Shown here piece after piece: positions 21,344 to 31,854 of a DNA stretch of 64,000 bases. This stretch comes from Rhinatrema bivittatum (taxonomy: Eukaryota > Chordata > Amphibia > Gymnophiona > Rhinatrematidae). The notes beneath the pieces were generated by a model that searched no databases, was not told the DNA's origin, and was given only the letters and a program-made list of their open reading frames with translations. The DNA lies in assembly GCF_901001135.1 (NCBI RefSeq), contig NC_042624.1:7633532-7697531 (forward strand). Direction: 5' to 3'. A program made the translations under genes and the position numbers. Numbering within the stretch: position 1 is the first letter of the stretch; every line of letters begins with the position of its first letter.

Positions 21344-22340
21344 CTGCCAATTTCATTTCAAATTCTCTTTTAGCCTGCACTATCAATCTTAGCTTGCTTT
21401 GTTTGGGAAAGACTCAATCAGAGATGGTATACTTATCATTTAGATGTCTCTAGCAGCCATGTGTTTGTTACCTGTCTGTTTACCTACAAAATGAACCAGC
21501 AGTTTTGGAAAAAATATATATACACTGGGCCAATCACACTGCTCATCTTGTAGCCTATTAATTTGCATTAAGCTGAAAAATGAAAATAGAGGCCTTTAAA
21601 AAGGTAAGAACAAAATAACCAACACCAATGGACAGCAACAGATATCACAGGACCTAGATCCTTGCTTTTCAGCCTTATTGTGCAGACTGCCTCTGTTTTT
21701 CTCAAAATAATTACTCAGACTGATGGTAAACTCATACAGCTGGCTCTGAAGGAGATGGCAGCAGAATGAAGCGTTCCTGGAACTGTCTGCATTTATTAGG
21801 TTTGGGCTCTTGTATCTCATTAAAGCTGGGATAGTTACTCTATTTTACTTTGGAAAAGTTCAAGTTTGAGTTAATTTGATATGCAAGGGCCTTATTACAT
21901 TTGTAAGCACTTGAAAGTATATTTTTCTTCTGTGAGATAATGGCTGAATATGACATTTTTAATACCTGACAGCCATTGGGTTTATTGTAATATATTTTCT
22001 GTAATAGATGTAATAAAACCTATTAACAAAGACAAACAGTAGGAGTTTTTTATTCTGAGATCCTTCAATATAATCTATGCTTAGTTTATTGTATACAAAG
22101 TATATTACCTACACACCCCTACAATATATGCAGAAATCTGTTGAACATTACTATGCATATACATTTGAAAATTCAAAAGCAAGCAGGTAAGTGCAAACCT
22201 CTCCTAAACCCTGCCCTATAGACATTTATACTTACTTAGTCCAAATAAACTGTTGTGCATAGGAGTGAATTTTCAAAGGAGGTTCATGTGTAACCCTAGT
22301 ACATGCTAGTTTATAAACATCAGGAGTACATGCATATCTT
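21344..22340. other. Intergenic, nothing recognised
   Basis: Ordinary AT-rich sequence without convincing ORFs or repeats that I can name. Possibly single-copy DNA. Confidence 0.4.
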
Positions 22341-22344
22341 TGGT

Positions 22345-22980
22345 TTCTAATGTACATTTTTTTTTTAATTCTTTATCATTTTCAATTAAATTTAACAAAG
22401 AAATATGAAAACAAAACATTGTTAAAAATGTCTGTATCCTGTATATACAGAAAAGGAAAAAAAAAAACCCCCAATAATAGTAAAATACAACTATAGTTAA
22501 CAAGAATTATCTAAAAGATAGCTTCAATTTGTTACCATATATACAGATTCCAAAAATACTTCTGGACTAAAGAAATAATTACTCCTAATTGCAATAGACT
22601 TTAAGGAGAAAATGGAGGCTGAATTTAAGGAACTAAGGAATTACGGAGATATAATATTGTTAAACACTTCTATCTTCACAAATCAACTGTATTCTATTCC
22701 TTTACCCATCATAGCTACTCATTTATCTGTATAACCTTGTAGGGGATGATTCTGCTATTGGCGCCTCCATTGTGCCTATATTAGATTGCTGTGCTTCCAC
22801 AAATTGTTGTAACTGATCAACTTGATGAAATGTATATACTTGGTCTCCTTTCTTTAACTCGCATCTACATGGAAAACGTAATAAAAATACAAATCCTAAA
22901 GAGACAATCTGCTGACGTAGGGCTAAAAACTCCTTACGTCTATTTCTGGTAATTGGTGCCAAATCAGGATTCTAATGTAC
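22345..22980 (-). pseudogene. Tx1/L1-like LINE ORF1 C-terminus with 3' UTR
   Basis: Minus-strand frame 22962-22723 reads RNRRKEFLALRQQIVSLGF and then FLLRFPCRCELKKGDQVYTF with DQLQQFVE: the conserved C-terminal domain of Tx1/L1-like ORF1 RNA-binding proteins. The plus-strand copy at 57055 gives the same phrase, RRKGFLALRQEVISLGF. About 370 bp of non-coding sequence follows, ending in an A-rich tail (poly-T on the plus strand at 22358-22367). There is no room for ORF2, so it is either deleted or a half-LINE. Confidence 0.7.
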
Positions 22981-23070
22981 ATTTTACTGGAGGAAAAAGG
23001 AGAGGTCAGTGGTGGGGGTGCAAAGTACATTCAGTTGTTGTTATTATGTAAGAAAGATACGCACATACAG

Positions 23071-23660
23071 GGACGGATTTTAAATCACCTACGCCTGTAA
23101 AACCCTAGGGTTTATGCACGTGACTGGGCCTTACGCGCGCTGGGATAATTTTCAAAGGCCCAGCCACGTGCGTAAACCCCCGAGACGCGTGTTAGTCCTG
23201 GGGTTAGTGATGCTGTGGAGGCCGGCTGCAGGACGCTGCAACCGGCCACCCTTACCTCCCAGGCAGCTCTGAGCCCCCTCCTCTCTTGTTCGGCAGGGCC
23301 TCCTGCTTTCTTGGCACTGTGGGGAGCTGGCTCCGTTGCCACCGCACTGCCAGCCACGTCCACCCCTAAAACGAGCGAGCGCAGCACTTTCCCCCATCTT
23401 AGAGGGGCTGCTACGTAAGACACCTCTGCATTTACTAAAATCCCCCCTTACGCACTCGAGATGGCATTCACGCATACATGTACGCGTTGATATAAAATCG
23501 TACGCACATGTACCCACGGGTAGCTGATTTTATAATATGCCTGCATAAATGTGTGCATATTATAAAAGTGGCGCATCCATGTGTGCGTGCTGGCAAATGC
23601 GTGCACATTTGCACATGTGCATCAATTTGAAAGCTACCACTTATATGTTTTTTCATGCAT
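23071..23660. mobile_element. GC-rich element, family B
   Basis: Starts GGACGGATTTTAAATC. Contains TTTTCAAAGGCCCAGCCACG, also found at 23958, and terminal-style ACGCATACATGTACGC / TTTTATAATATGCC repeats. Non-coding; its ORFs are GC-rich by-products. Confidence 0.55.
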
Positions 23661-23767
23661 GCGCATGTTCTCGGAATCATTTATGTGCATTTTATGACCT
23701 GCGTCCAAAGAGTAAAAGATCGGTAAAAACACCAGGGATTCTTTATTATCACAAATCTTTACAAGCT

Positions 23768-23814
23768 GCCCGACTCAGGCTGGGTTTCACTCATGTGTGA
23801 GCTGCTTCAGGGGC
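23768..23814 (-). ncRNA. Hammerhead-ribozyme-like relic
   Basis: On the minus strand: stem I strand GCCC (23814-23811), CTGAAGC in place of CTGANGA (23810-23804), stem II CTCA/TGAG with a CACA loop, GAAAC (about 23788-23784), a CCAGCCTGA loop region, then GTC (23774-23772) and GGGC (23771-23768), which pairs perfectly with GCCC. One core base (A to C) and one extra T after stem II suggest an inactive descendant. The surroundings are consistent with Penelope-like debris. Confidence 0.55.
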
Positions 23815-23944
23815 TATTATAAATATGAACAGATAAAAGTAACACATAAAAACATTTAGAATGTACTGACATCAGAATACAAAATTTAAATAAAAAATAA
23901 TAAAAACATATATATACAAATAAATAACATACCATTTATTTATT

Positions 23945-24437
23945 TGCATATATATGTTTTCAAAGGCCCAGCCATGTGTGTAAACCCCCGAGACGCGTGT
24001 AAGTCCTCCCCCCTCCTCTTCTGTTATATTGCTCGTCCCACTGCTATCCCTCCCCCTCCTTTCCCCCCTCCCTGTTTGCTCCCCCTCCCTGCTCTCATCC
24101 TCCTGCCCTTTTATTCCCTGTGTACTGTTCAGTACACCTCTTACTTAGAATTCACCCCTTGTTATTCAGTACTCTCCCCCACCCTTTTATTTCCAGTTAT
24201 GTACCCCTTACCCTGTATATTGTGCATAACTCTATGCATTTTTAAAGTTTATCTTGTACTATCTTTCCTCCTGCTACCTATATATGGTTCTCATATGCAT
24301 TCTCCCCTTCATTGGCCTCCCTGTTGCTCCCCAGTTTCCCCCTCCCTGTTCTATGTATTTCAGTAAGTTCTCTGTAAACCGATATCATGTACCCACAAAT
24401 ACCGGTATAAAAAAGCATTTAAATAAATTAATAAATG
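23945..24437 (+). mobile_element. Repeat fragment plus L2-type LINE 3' UTR and tail
   Basis: A short family-B GC-rich scrap (CAAAGGCCCAGCCATGTGTG) precedes CT-rich sequence resembling the 3' UTR at 15180. It ends AACCGATATCATG, CCGGTATAAAAAAG and AAATAAATTAATAAAT. The 140-residue ORF is low-complexity and not a gene. Confidence 0.55.
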
Positions 24438-24607
24438 TCCGGAGAATAATAATCAGTGGGACAGTGTACTACCTTAAGGGAGTCATAGTTACTACTACCG
24501 TTTACCTGCGCTTCATTCAATTTCTTCATTTTGACATTCAGAGCACTAGGCAGAAATCACACCAGGGTACAAATTATATCACAAAGATAGAGAGGAACAA
24601 CTTAATG

Positions 24608-24629
24608 GTGATGGGGGGGGGGGGGGGGG
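24608..24629 (+). repeat. Poly-G tract
   Basis: About 18 consecutive G. Similar shorter runs lie near 6199, 35956, 40338, 44426 and 52400. Length may be an assembly estimate. Confidence 0.7.
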
Positions 24630-24710
24630 TGCTTTATGACCAGGATGGCTTAAAGTGCAACATGTATATAACATCGAACAACAGCCATATAAAGTATCTT
24701 AGAGGAAACT

Positions 24711-24750
24711 CAACATGGCCAATGTTTCACAAAAGTGTTTCATCAGGGGC
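24711..24750 (-). ncRNA. Hammerhead-ribozyme-like relic
   Basis: On the minus strand: CTGATGA (24746-24740), stem II ACA/TGT with a CTTT loop, GAAA (24728-24725), stem III CAT/ATG with a TGGCC loop, then TT (24713-24712) as a permitted UH cleavage position. Core order is complete. Stem I is poorly paired, so activity is doubtful. Confidence 0.5.
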
Positions 24751-25140
24751 AAAATGACAAATTTAAAGAACCAGTTAAGACTGTTGCCTGAAATATAACC
24801 AAAACAACAACACATTAAATCACACTTAGAAAAATTAAAGCCAAGTTTTGCACATATCTTGAAAAATCAACCATTCAGAGTACCTGACTAATCGTCTCAA
24901 AATGTTTCAACGATGGAAAAGCTGAAGGAGACTCCAACATCTTTTAAACGTCAAGTTGCATCAGTATTGATGATGTCATTGGGGATGCCGTATTCAAAGC
25001 ATCCAATTGAGCATTTTAGAATTTCTCTCTCTCTCAATGGAGATGCAAAAAGAGACACCAACATCAGCATATGTAACATCATCAGGGATGCCGCTATAAT
25101 ATAAAAAGAAAACATGAAAAAATGAAATTAGACCCAGAAA

Positions 25141-25870
25141 TATTCACCCTAGGAAAATTCTTAAATCCAGCTCAGCACTGAGTCCATGGGGGATCACAGT
25201 TTGCAATGTATAAATCCACCACAGTTCAAGATGTAACAGTTGTAAATCCAAGGTGGCATTCCAGGCATCTACCACCCTCTCCATGAAGAAATATTTCCTG
25301 ACATTGGTTCTGAGTCCTCCTCCCTGGAGTTTCATTATATGACCCCTAGTTCTACTGATTTGTTTCCAATGGAAAAGGCTTGACGAGTGTGCAATCATTA
25401 AATCCTTTCATGTTTCTGAAGGTCTGCATCATATCCCCCCTGCACCACCTCTCCTCCAGGGTACACATACTGAAGTCCTTCAATCTCTCCTCATAAGTCA
25501 ATTGATGGAGAACCCCTACCATTTTTGTCGCCCTTTTCTGGACCGCCTCCATCCTGTCTCATCCCTTTTGCGATGTGGTCTTCAGAACTGAACACAATAC
25601 TCCAGGTGAGGCCTCACCAATGACCTGCAGAAGTTAATTATCACCTCCTTTTTCTATGCAGCCTGGCATTCTTCTGGCTTTAGCTATTGCCTTGCAACAT
25701 CGCTTTGCTGTCTTCGGATCGCTAGACACTATCACCCCAAGGTCCCTTTCCTGCTCCGTGCACAACAGCCCTTCACGTACAGCTCTTTTGGATTACCTCA
25801 CCCCAGATACATGACTCTACACTTCTTGGCATTGAATCCCAGCTCGGTCCTTTCAACAGAAGTGTTGGGC
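25141..25870 (-). pseudogene. CR1-type LINE 3' coding region
   Basis: Minus-strand frames read MEAVQKRATKMVGVLHQLTY, EERLKDFSM, LEERWCRGDMMQTFRNMKG and, downstream, RTRGHIMKLQGGGLRTNVR, KYFFMERVVDAWNA. These are the typical CR1 C-terminal series. Upstream (25560-25870) is more degraded CR1 RT. Frameshifts near 25390 break the frame. Confidence 0.8.
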
Positions 25871-25934
25871 AGTAGTATTTCTGATCATCATCATCATCAT
25901 CCTATTGAAATGGGCATTGGCTTGTCACAGTCCC

Positions 25935-27440
25935 TGGGAGAAAAGCATTCCTAGCGGTTTAATCTTTCAGTTTTGAAAACGGAAGAGTTTCAAGGATGAT
26001 AATATAGGAAATTGCTGAATTTAAGGAAATCCATGCAGCAGGGAAATATAAACCTGTAATGCTGTGGGATACCTTGAAAATAGTGTTGAGAGGCAAAATT
26101 ATAAGGTATACAAGTTACCTAAAAAAGGTCATATTGGCGAGAGAGGCTTCTTTAGTGAAAGAGCTTTGAAGGTTAGAAGCTACACATAAAAGCAATTGCT
26201 CTTGCAGGATTTGGAAACAGCTGCTTGCCCGAAGAAGGGAATTGAATGTGCTACAAGTGGAAGCGCCGGTAGCTGGTTGGCCCGCGCAACCTGTACTGCT
26301 CCAGAGAGCAGGTAAGTATTAAAACAAAAACAAAAAAATATTAGTGGGGTTTTAGGGTTTGGGGCAGATAGGGGAAAAGGGAGGCAGATTAGCTAGAGGG
26401 TTTAGAAAGTTCCCTCTCAGTCCTCTCCTTTATTGGAGCAGAATGGAAGGGAACTAGGGAAAGGGCTTATCGCGTCGCCACACGCATCTTATAAAATTCC
26501 CCCTCATACGCGCGCACCAATAGAAAATCAGGCACACGTGTCCGTGGGTAGCAGATTTTATAACATGCCCTCGTTGCCATGTGCATTGCATGTTATAAAA
26601 TCAGCGTGCCCATGTGCGCGCACCAGGAACTGCACGCATATGGATGCAGGTATTAGAATTTCCCTTTAAGGTAACAGAGGAACAAAATAAAAAGTTGAGG
26701 GAGGCTATCAGGCATCGGAGTTGCTAATCAAAGTACTACCTATGGCTGAGAGTCCGAGACCTGATAGGTTTCAGGTAGATTTTATAAAAAAAATGTTTAT
26801 AGAGCTGGAACTGCCTACGGCAGATTCATTTGCATATTTGAAGAGGCACCTGACTGCCTGTCATAGAATGACCAAGGCCACAAAAGTTCTGAAACATAAA
26901 AAGGGCAGGGATGAGTTAGACCCAGGGTCGTATAGACCCATTTCCCTCCTAAATGGTGATAAAAAAAACTTCTCTCTAAAATAATGCAATGAGTGGAGAA
27001 CATTCTACTAAACTTGGTAAAGGAGGATCAAATGGGATGTGTGAAAGGGTGGCTTTCCTTCACTAACACTAGATAGGCAGACATAAGATCCCGGGATTGC
27101 TTGATTCTTTGGATGCAGAAAAGGCCTTTGACAGGTTAAGCTGGAGGTTTCTCTTTGCTGCTTTGCGAGCTTATGACTTCAATCAGGAGTTTATCTGTTG
27201 GATTAAGGTTTTATATTCCAGGCCAGGGTTCTCACAAATGGTGCCTTTCCCGCCTTTTTCCAATTAAACAGGGAATGAGAAAGGGATGTCACCTGTCTCA
27301 ACTGTTGTTTGATCTAACTATCGAAGTGCTGATGCAGTCTATTCACGCAGACACTGATAAAGGGCTTTGTGTTTAATGGGCGGGTGCACAAGATTTCTTT
27401 GTAGTCTAATGACATTGTAATATTCATCAGAGAGGAAGTG
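25935..27440 (+). pseudogene. Tx1/L1-like LINE ORF2 relic with nested repeat
   Basis: 25990-26240 reads in pieces as LWDTLKIVLRGKIIRYTSYLKK, then REASLVKEL: the L1-like linker after the endonuclease. A GC-rich element interrupts at about 26258-26668. Coding then resumes with PRPDRFQVDFIK, YRPISLLNGDKK, DAEKAFDRL-like sequence (27110-27140), FNQEFICWIKVLYS, RKGCHLSQLLFDLTIEVL and, at 27389-27435, a decayed catalytic segment ending DIVIFIRE in which the FADD box is broken. Many stops. Only LINE debris remains. Confidence 0.7.
26258..26668. mobile_element. GC-rich element, family B, nested in the L1-like relic
   Basis: Shares GGGGCAGATAGGGGAAAAGG and GAGGCAGATTAGCTAG with the copy at 14457. Holds the internal GTTCCCTCTCAG...GGAGCAGA inverted pair and ends AATTTCCCTTTAAGG. 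Confidence 0.55.
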
Positions 27441-27597
27441 GAGATGAGCGGTATACACTAGCGGTGAATAACCATGGATGGAAATGGTATAGAGCTGAGA
27501 ATTTATGGATCCTTGTGTGGAATTAATCAAAGAATAGTGAAATCTTGAATCAAGCGATTCCACCTTTTATTTACAAGTCCTTGGAGAGAGGTTTCGG

Positions 27598-27645
27598 TCC
27601 CCTGACAGGGACCATGTTTTGCCACATGGGCTGCGTCGGGAGGGA
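27598..27645 (-). ncRNA. Hammerhead-ribozyme-like relic
   Basis: On the minus strand: CCGACGCA at the CTGANGA position, stem II GCC/GGC with a CATGT loop (27631-27621), AAAA for GAAA, a CATGGTCCCTG hairpin segment, then GTC (27606-27604) followed by AGGGG. Two core substitutions make it inactive, but the order of parts is kept. Confidence 0.45.
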
Positions 27646-27949
27646 CAGAGGTCCGGAAAAACTGATATCAGTGTCAAGGATGCCTAACGTCTGAGTCAAT
27701 CATCATATATGGGTATTCTGTCAGGAGAAAACGCCGGAGATGGACAAGGGACCTTGCGGAGGGTTGTCCAAAATGTGAAAGCTCCCAAGTACAATGAAGT
27801 AATACTCCCAGGGGTTCCCAATCAGTCACTACAAATAGATGGCTTTCTGATCAGCTATTCACGGGGGGTAGAAACTCAGGAATTTTATTGATGGGCACTC
27901 TACCTGGTTAACATCAAGCTATGTTTAGAGAACATTGTACAAATCACAT

Positions 27950-28340
27950 CGTTGTGTGAGTTTCCACACTCCAAAAGCCATCAAATCTTCACAAGAGTGT
28001 ACTGTTTTGTTCACACATCTCATTCTGTATGTCAAAGTGGCCCCTAACCCCTACACTACTACCTAAACCTCACCTCAAGTTATTAGGTGGGCCTCCTATA
28101 GTAGCATAAATAGCTAAATACTACAAGGACCTTATAGATACTCTCTCTCTCTCTCTCTCTCATGGCTGCAGGTCGGAAATGCAATAATTATGGTATTATT
28201 GCAAAGTAGGAAAAATTAATGCATTTTGTGGTAATATCTATGCTAAGATAACACACATTGCAATAAATAGGCTATTACCATAAAACACACCCCTCTTCAT
28301 ATCACATGCAATATTTTGATGAATCTAGCCCTTAGTAGGG
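27950..28340. mobile_element. MITE related to the 13560-13865 foldback
   Basis: Shares the series CACACTCCAAAAGCCATCAAATCTTC, CATACTCT-like, CCTCACCTCAAGTTATTAGG, TAGCATAAATAGC, (CT)n and a GATGAATCTAG end with the copy at 13560. A pure CT run lies at 28141-28161. No coding. Confidence 0.5.
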
Positions 28341-28790
28341 ATATTCAGCAGTGCGGCAGCATTATTGAATATACTTGGTTATCTTAAAGATAACAGGATA
28401 AATTTATCCTGCTAACTTTAGGACAGCCCTACAGCTTGACCAGACTTAGCCAGATAAGTTATTCAAAGTTAGCCAGATAAGTTATCTGGCTAACACATCT
28501 CCTCCTTAATCCTCCCATTTCCCACCCTTGAGTTATCTGGTTAAAAACGTGGCTGCATAAGTTAATTATCCAGCTAAGTAGTGCCCGCTAACTGTAGCCA
28601 GATATATATAGTGATACCACTTAGCTGGATAAGTCTGACTTATCCAGCTAAGTTTTTTTTTTAAATTGAGCTCTTAGTATTTATCAGTCTTAATGGTGGC
28701 CATTGATCTTAGCTGAATATTTAAAATGCACCACTTAGCTGTATAAGTGAGAACCTATCCAGCTAAATGGCACTGAATATTGGTCTCCTG
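28338..28790. mobile_element. Harbinger-like MITE with TTATCCAGCTAAG repeats
   Basis: Ends GGATATTCAGCAGTG and CACTGAATATTGGTC. Inside are repeated inverted blocks of AGCCAGATAAGTTATCTGGCT and CTTATCCAGCTAAGT. Same family as 39991-40855 and the terminal block at 54157. Confidence 0.6.
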
Positions 28791-29085
28791 GTCTCTAAAG
28801 CTTAAGTTAAAGATAGATGTTCCTAGTTATGGTCTTGCTAAATTAGTATTGGCTAAATCTAACGAGAAAGCCAAAGATCAAACACTCTTTAAATGTTGCA
28901 AAGGAAACAGAATGATTACTGGAACAGATGACCTACAGCCCACATGTTGTATAATAATATCTATACATTTACAGAACAGAAATACTAACTGTACCAAAGA
29001 CCAGCTGTGTTGCGTGACAGCCTTCATTCATGTTATTCATTCGGGTTTGTTTCCTTTCATTTCTGGTAGAAACTAGTTTTGATTT

Positions 29086-29617
29086 CCTTTAAGTATTTAT
29101 CTTCTGTGAAACAGCATTGCCTCTATCTTCAATCTTAATACGTTTATTTGTCAGTCACTGCACATGCTTTGCCTTTTATTCCATGAAACATCAAAATATT
29201 TCACATTACATGTAAACCAGAGAAGTAATACCTGACCCCTCATATTGGAATTTACAAAACATTGAAATAATCACCGGTGGTGCAGGAAGGAGACAATATT
29301 GATTTTATTTATTTAAAAAATCTTATTAACTCCCTTTCTGGCACCTGGGTAATACCCATAGTAATGAACAAAGTAAAATAATACAAACCAAATTAAATAT
29401 AATTATAATTCATATATCAATAGCAAAAACCACAAAAAAATACCCCACAAAAAACATGAAAATGCTATATAAGTAAGGACCTTTGTTTTCAGGTTGGTTT
29501 TTTTCCTGAGAATTTCACTGTCATAACAGAAAAACATTCAATGGAAAATGACTTTTTATAACAAATGAGAAAAATCAGTGAAGTCATTTTTTCACTGAGT
29601 TTTTTGTTATAACCCAA
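29086..29617. other. Intergenic with a possible LINE 3' tip
   Basis: TTTTATTTATTTAAAAAATC at about 29301-29320 may be a minus-strand LINE tip. A short inverted pair around 29520-29600 (TCAATGGAAAATGAC / GTCATTTTTTCACTGA) is seen. No gene. Confidence 0.35.
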
Positions 29618-30210
29618 GGGGCAGATTTTAAATACTTGCGCGAGTGCATACTTTTGTTCGCGCAGCAGGCGCGAACAAAAGTATGCTGGATTTTATAAGA
29701 TACGCGCGTAGCCGCGCGTATCTTATAAAATCCGGGGTCGGCGCGCGCAAGGGGGTGCACATTTGTGCAACCTGCGCGTGCCGAGCCCTGCGCGGCCTGC
29801 CTGTTCCCTCCGAGGCCGCTCCGATTTCGGAGCGGCCTCGGAGGGAACTTTTCTTCGCCCTCCCCCCACCTTCCCCTCCCCCCCCTACCTAACCCACCCC
29901 CCCCGGCCCTATCTAACCCCCTCCTACCTTTGTCAGCAGGCAGCCCCGCTCTGTCCTCCGGTCCCGGGGGCTGGTCCGGAGGCCTCGTCTACGCCCCCGG
30001 GCCGGCGCCACGCCCCCGCCCCCGAAATGCCGCGGCGTTTCGGGAACGCCCCCGGACACGCCCCCTCCCTCCCCTTTTCGAAAGCCCCGGGACTTACGTG
30101 CGTCCCGGGGCTTTATGTGCGCCGGCGAGCTATGCAAAATAGGCGCGCGAGGGCCCTGCGCGCGTAAATCCGGAAGGATTTACGCGCGCAGGCCTTTTAA
30201 AATCCGCCCC
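29618..30210. mobile_element. GC-rich TIR transposon, family A
   Basis: Ends GGGGCAGATTTTAAA and TTTTAAAATCCGCCCC. Flanks are CAA (29615-29617) and TAA (30211-30213), a one-base-decayed 3-bp duplication. The GTTCCC...GGGAAC hairpin (29803-29848) has a 21-bp perfect stem. Further inverted blocks: GCGCGAACAAAAGTA and ATACGCGCGTAGCCGCGCGTAT near 29655-29720, and CGCGCGTAAATCC near 30158-30185. Confidence 0.75.
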
Positions 30211-30379
30211 TAAGAAAATAAAATGAAAACTGAAACTGAAAGTCCCTAAATATAAAATACATCAGCTTACAGCAATAACAGACATCAGCATAAATGACCA
30301 TGGTAAATGTTAGAAGAGTGAACGACAAGGAATGAGTGAAACAGCTCTTTGACTAAGGTATAAAGACTTTTGAAATGGA

Positions 30380-30533
30380 AATTATGTAGCACAATGTACT
30401 ATTTAAACCCTAGTGTTAATATGTTTTAAATGTCTGGTGGACCTATAATATGAATGTCGAATTTGTAAACCGTTGTGATCTTCCTCTGGAATGACGGTAT
30501 ATGAAATGCTTAAATAAATAAATAAATAAACAC
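30380..30533 (+). mobile_element. LINE 3' tip with AAATAAAT tail
   Basis: GTAAACCGTTGTGATC, then GACGGTATATGAAATGCTT and AAATAAATAAATAAAT. Confidence 0.55.
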
Positions 30534-30584
30534 CTATTCCCTGCATTAATTATCTGCACAAAATCACATAACAATTGGCAGAAT

Positions 30585-31845
30585 ACATACATAGTTAATG
30601 ATGGCAGAAAAAGACCAAAATAGTCCATCTAGTCTGCCCTGCAAGCTTCCCATGGCAGTAACTGCTGCTCCGTGCAGGTTACCCCCATGTTTCTCTTAAG
30701 GGTAGTAACTGTTGCTCCGTGCAGGTTACCCCCATGTTTCTCTTAAGGGTAGTAACTGCCGCTCCGTGCAGGTTACCCCCATGTTTCTCTTAAGGGTAGC
30801 AACTGCCGCTCCGTGCAGGTTACCCCATGTTTCTCTTAAGGGTAGTAACTGCCGCTCCGTGCAGGTTACCCCCATGTTTCTCTTAAGGGTAGTAACTGTT
30901 GCTCCGTGCAGGTTACCCCCATGTTTCTCTTAAGGGCAGCAACTGCCGCTCCGTGCAGGTTACCCCCATGTTTCTCTTAAGGGCAGCAACTGCCGCTCCA
31001 TGCAGGTTACCCCCATGTTTCTCTTAAGGGCAGCAACTGCTGCTCCGTGCAGGTTACCCCCATGTTTCTCTTAAGGGTAGCAACTGTTGCTCCGTGCAGG
31101 TTACCCCCATGTTTCTCTTAAGGGTAGTAACTGTTGCTCCGTGCAGGTTACCCCATGTTTCTCTTAAGGGCAGTAACTGCCGCTCCGTGCAGGTTACCCC
31201 CATGTTTCTCTTAAGGGCAGTAACTGCCGCTCCGTGCAGGTTACCCCCATGTTTCTCTTAAGGGCAGTAACTGCCGCTCCGTGCAGGTTACCCCCATGTT
31301 TCTCTTAAGGGTAGTAACTGCCGCTCCGTGCAGGTTACCCCCGTGTTTCTCTTAAGGGTAGTAACTGTTGCTCCGTGCAGGTTACCCCCATGTTTCTCTT
31401 AAGGGCAGTAACTGCCGCTCCGTGCAGGTTACCCCCATGTTTCTCTTAAGGGTAGTAACTGTTGCTCCGTGCAGGTTACCCCCATGTTTCTCTTAAGGGT
31501 AGTAACTGTTGCTCCGTGCAGATTACCCCCATGTTTCTCTTAAGGGTAGTAACTGTTGCTCCATGCCGGTTTAGCTTTTTTATTTATTCCCATCCTCTAG
31601 CCTTTAGGGATCCACAGTGTTTATCCCACGCCCCTTTGAAATCCTTCAGTTTTAGTCTTCACCACTTCCTCTGGAACGGCATTCCAGGCATCCACCACCC
31701 TCTCCGTGAAGTAATATTTCCTGACATTGGTTCTAAGTCTTCCTCCCTGGAGTTTCAAATCGTGACCCCTAGTTCTACTAACAACAGAAAGTAGTTTGTC
31801 TAATAAAACAGAATTATAATTTTCAATATTGAGCAAACAACCACA
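30585..31845 (-). mobile_element. CR1-type LINE 3' end containing a VNTR
   Basis: Minus-strand coding at 31836-31621 reads SRTRGHDLKLQGGRLRTNVR, KYYFTERVVDAWNAVPEEVV, the same CR1 C-terminal region as at 25141. Between this and the 3' tip (ATGGCAGAAAAAGACC, about 30600) the short 3' spacer is expanded into about 0.9 kb of 48-bp repeats. Confidence 0.75.
30655..31570. repeat. 48-bp minisatellite (about 19 units)
   Basis: The unit is made of GTAGTAACTGYYGCTCCGTG, CAGGTTACCCCCATG, TTTCTCTTAAGGG. Units differ at a few bases (GTAG/GCAG, TTGC/CCGC) and two or more lack one C. Because 48 is divisible by 3, it creates spurious ORFs at 30712 and 31462 that follow the same 16-residue period. Confidence 0.9.
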
Positions 31846-31854
31846 TTTTTACTT

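Noticed and set aside
30655..31570. CRISPR-like array
   Set aside because: Units are contiguous tandem copies without distinct spacers, in a vertebrate context.
30712..31794. ORFs with a 16-residue repeating peptide
   Set aside because: They simply translate the 48-bp minisatellite, which is divisible by three. No start context or homology.
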